DNA from: DASPTB01 sp035623615
GTDB lineage: Bacteria; Actinomycetota; UBA4738
Length of the DNA: 8,608 nt
Direction of reading: 5' to 3'
NCBI GenBank assembly: GCA_035623615.1
Contig: DASPTB010000109.1
Coordinates: 1 to 8,608, forward strand
In this document: one piece after another, positions 6,995-8,608 of the stretch
How positions within the stretch are numbered: position 1 is the first letter of the stretch
Layout of the letters: each line of letters begins with the position of its first letter
Made by a program: the position numbers and the translations under genes
Notes under the pieces: model-generated
Databases searched by the model: none
The model's input: the letters and a program-made list of their open reading frames with translations, nothing else
What the model was told of the DNA's origin: nothing

Positions 6995-8608
6995 GGCCGG
7001 CCGTCCCCCCCGACGACGGCGTCCGTGTCGTCGTCGCCCTCGAGACGCTCCATCGACTCGGGCGCACTCACGCCGAGGATCCGCAGTGACGTTCCGATCA
7101 CCTGCTTCGCCGCCGCCGAGAGCCATAGCCGCGCATGCGTGCGCTCCGCGTCCTCGGTGATGACCCGGCACTCCGTGTAGAAGCGATGGAACACGGCGGC
7201 CACGTCCTCGATGTAGTGCGCCAGCCTGTGCGGCGCGAGGGTGGCGGCGGCAAGCTCCCGGATCTCGGGGAGCTCGGAGAGCGTGCGCAGCAAGTCGAGC
7301 TCGGCCTCATCGGTGAGCACGTCGAGCTCGACGTCCTCCCAACCGGGAAGCTCGACGCCGCGCTCGCCGGCGACCCGCAACAGGCTCGCGATCCGCGCGT
7401 GCGCGTACTGGACATAGAAGACCGGGTTGTCCATGGTCTGCCGCGTCACGGCCTCGATGTCGAAGTCGATGGTGGAGTCACTGGAGCGGGCGAGGAGCGT
7501 GTACCGTGCCGCGTCGGTGCCGACCTCGTCGATCAGCTCGTCCAACGTCACGACATCGCCGGCGCGCTTGCTCATCCGGGACTGCGCCCCCCCGCTCGAC
7601 AGGTTCACGAACTGGTAGAGGAGGATCTCGACGCGCGCGGGGTCGATGCCGAGGGCCTCGGCAGCGCCGAGGACGCGCTTGACGTCGCCGTGGTGGTCGG
7701 CGCCCCACACATAGATCATCCGCGCGTAGCCGCGCGCCGCTTTGTGCACGACGTACGCGCAGTCCTCCGCGAAGTACGTCGGCAGTCCCGTCCGGCGGAT
7801 CAGCACCCGGTCCTTGTCGTCGCCGAACGCCGTCGACCGAAACCAGGTTGCACCGTCCTCCTCGTAGACGTATCCGGCCTCGCGCAGCCGCGCCACCGCG
7901 TCGTCGATCGCTCCGGTCTCGTAGAAGAGCCGAGCGGACAGGAAGGAGTCGAACCTGATGCCGAACCGGGCGAGCGTCGCCCGGATCCCCTCGAGAGTGC
8001 GGTCGTACGCTTGCTTCGCGATCGCCGCCCGGCGCTCACCGGCGGGGGCGTCGGCGAGTGCGTCGCCCAGGTCGGCCGCGATGGCCTCCGCGATCTCGCG
8101 GACATACCCGCCCTGGTAACCGCCCTCGGGGATCTCGGCCTCCCGACCAAAGTGCTCCAGGTAGCGGGCCTCCACCGACGCCGCGAAGGCCTCCATCTGG
8201 GTCCCTGCGTCGTTCCAGTAGTACTCGCGCTCGACGTCGTACCCGTCGGCTTCCAGGATGCTGGCGACGGCGTCGCCGAGCGCCGCGTTGCGCGCCGTCC
8301 CGACGTGCAACGGCCCGGTGGGGTTCGCCGAGACGAACTCCACCTGGACGCGATCGCCGCGCGCCCCCCGCCGCAGCCCGTACGCCGGGCCGTCGCGCAG
8401 GATCGCGCGAAGCACGTCATGGAGCCAGACGCTCTTCAGCCGGATGTTGATGAACCCTGGACCGGCGACGTCGAGCCCGTCCACCGCCGCAACGTCGGGA
8501 AAGGCTCCGGCGATCGCCTCCGCCACATGCCTCGGAGGTTGTCCCGCCTTGGGCGCGAGCACGAGCGCGAGGTTGGTCGCCCAGTCGCCGTGTTCCTTCT
8601 GCCGGGGC
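6991..8608 (-). CDS. argS: Arginyl-tRNA synthetase ArgS, 5' end outside the window
   Basis: This class I aminoacyl-tRNA synthetase charges tRNA-Arg with arginine. The frame stays open to the right edge: the last bases encode QKEHGDWATNLAL, a hallmark of the ArgRS N-terminal Add1 domain. The GTG at 8562 is therefore an internal valine and the true start lies beyond the window, probably 20-30 codons away. About 538 residues are visible. The signature NPTGPLHVGTARNAALGD (around 8325-8270) is the HIGH region, here HVGT. SRMSKRAGDVVTLDEL (around 7581-7535) is the KMSKS-equivalent. The C-terminal DALR anticodon-binding domain starts at NPVFYVQYAHARI and ends at the family-typical LGVSAPESM. About 19 further residues (acidic, then Gly-rich) run into the overlap with the acetyltransferase gene. 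argS is the first visible gene of the operon with the acetyltransferase, thrC and thrB; any promoter is outside the window. Confidence 0.96.
   Translation of the reverse strand, partial: PRQKEHGDWATNLALVLAPKAGQPPRHVAEAIAGAFPDVAAVDGLDVAGPGFINIRLKSVWLHDVLRAILRDGPAYGLRRGARGDRVQVEFVSANPTGPLHVGTARNAALGDAVASILEADGYDVEREYYWNDAGTQMEAFAASVEARYLEHFGREAEIPEGGYQGGYVREIAEAIAADLGDALADAPAGERRAAIAKQAYDRTLEGIRATLARFGIRFDSFLSARLFYETGAIDDAVARLREAGYVYEEDGATWFRSTAFGDDKDRVLIRRTGLPTYFAEDCAYVVHKAARGYARMIYVWGADHHGDVKRVLGAAEALGIDPARVEILLYQFVNLSSGGAQSRMSKRAGDVVTLDELIDEVGTDAARYTLLARSSDSTIDFDIEAVTRQTMDNPVFYVQYAHARIASLLRVAGERGVELPGWEDVELDVLTDEAELDLLRTLSELPEIRELAAATLAPHRLAHYIEDVAAVFHRFYTECRVITEDAERTHARLWLSAAAKQVIGTSLRILGVSAPESMERLEGDDDTDAVVGGDGRP

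Noticed and set aside
6404..7171. Longer 255-codon version of the GNAT gene
   Set aside because: The extra N-terminal part is out-of-frame argS sequence, Arg/Gly-rich and without a GNAT motif. The GTG overlapping the argS stop gives a normal-length protein.
6991..8562. argS starting at GTG 8562
   Set aside because: Codons continuing to the window edge encode the conserved EHGDWATNLAL segment of ArgRS, so this GTG is an internal Val and the gene is cut by the window.
1..8608. Mobile element, CRISPR array, tRNA/rRNA, toxin-antitoxin or defence cassette
   Set aside because: I looked for transposase or integrase motifs, regularly spaced repeats, tRNA-like cloverleafs and small paired genes. The window is almost fully packed with five ordinary genes and nothing of this kind is visible.

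Overview
This is a GC-rich (by eye about 70%) chromosomal window. It looks like a high-GC actinobacterium, probably a soil or environmental Actinomycetota lineage. The reasons are the strong G/C bias at third codon positions, GTG starts, genes overlapping by four bases, and an argS...thrC-thrB order that resembles the actinobacterial argS-lysA-hom-thrC-thrB-rho locus. No genus can be named from the sequence alone.

Layout, left to right. At about 125-2074 on the plus strand is a secreted S53 (sedolisin/kumamolisin-type) serine-carboxyl peptidase with signal peptide, propeptide and a complete catalytic set. It faces, across a 51-base gap, a minus-strand glycogen-debranching-type glucosidase (2126-4333). 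A 125-base gap (4334-4458) follows; it carries a plausible promoter for the glucosidase gene and an inverted repeat just past the end of thrB. From 4459 to the right edge there is one minus-strand operon, transcribed right to left: argS (arginyl-tRNA synthetase, 5' end cut by the window edge), a GNAT acetyltransferase, thrC (threonine synthase) and thrB (homoserine kinase). Every junction in it is a 4-base stop/start overlap (GTGA, ATGA, ATGA), which suggests translational coupling.

How they work together: ThrB and ThrC are the last two steps of threonine synthesis (homoserine to O-phosphohomoserine to threonine). ArgRS is a housekeeping enzyme that often sits next to aspartate-family genes in Actinomycetota. 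The GNAT gene occupies the place where lysA and hom lie in Mycobacterium tuberculosis, and it is the least explained member of the operon. The glucosidase probably belongs to storage-glucan or oligosaccharide turnover, and the S53 peptidase to extracellular protein degradation at acidic pH. Neither has a visible link to the operon.

I found no mobile element, CRISPR array, RNA gene or defence-like cassette, and no convincing sign of a previously undescribed system. The points most worth a second look are the GNAT gene embedded in the argS-thrCB operon, the overlapping promoter/inverted repeat between thrB and the glucosidase gene, and the corrected start of the S53 peptidase.
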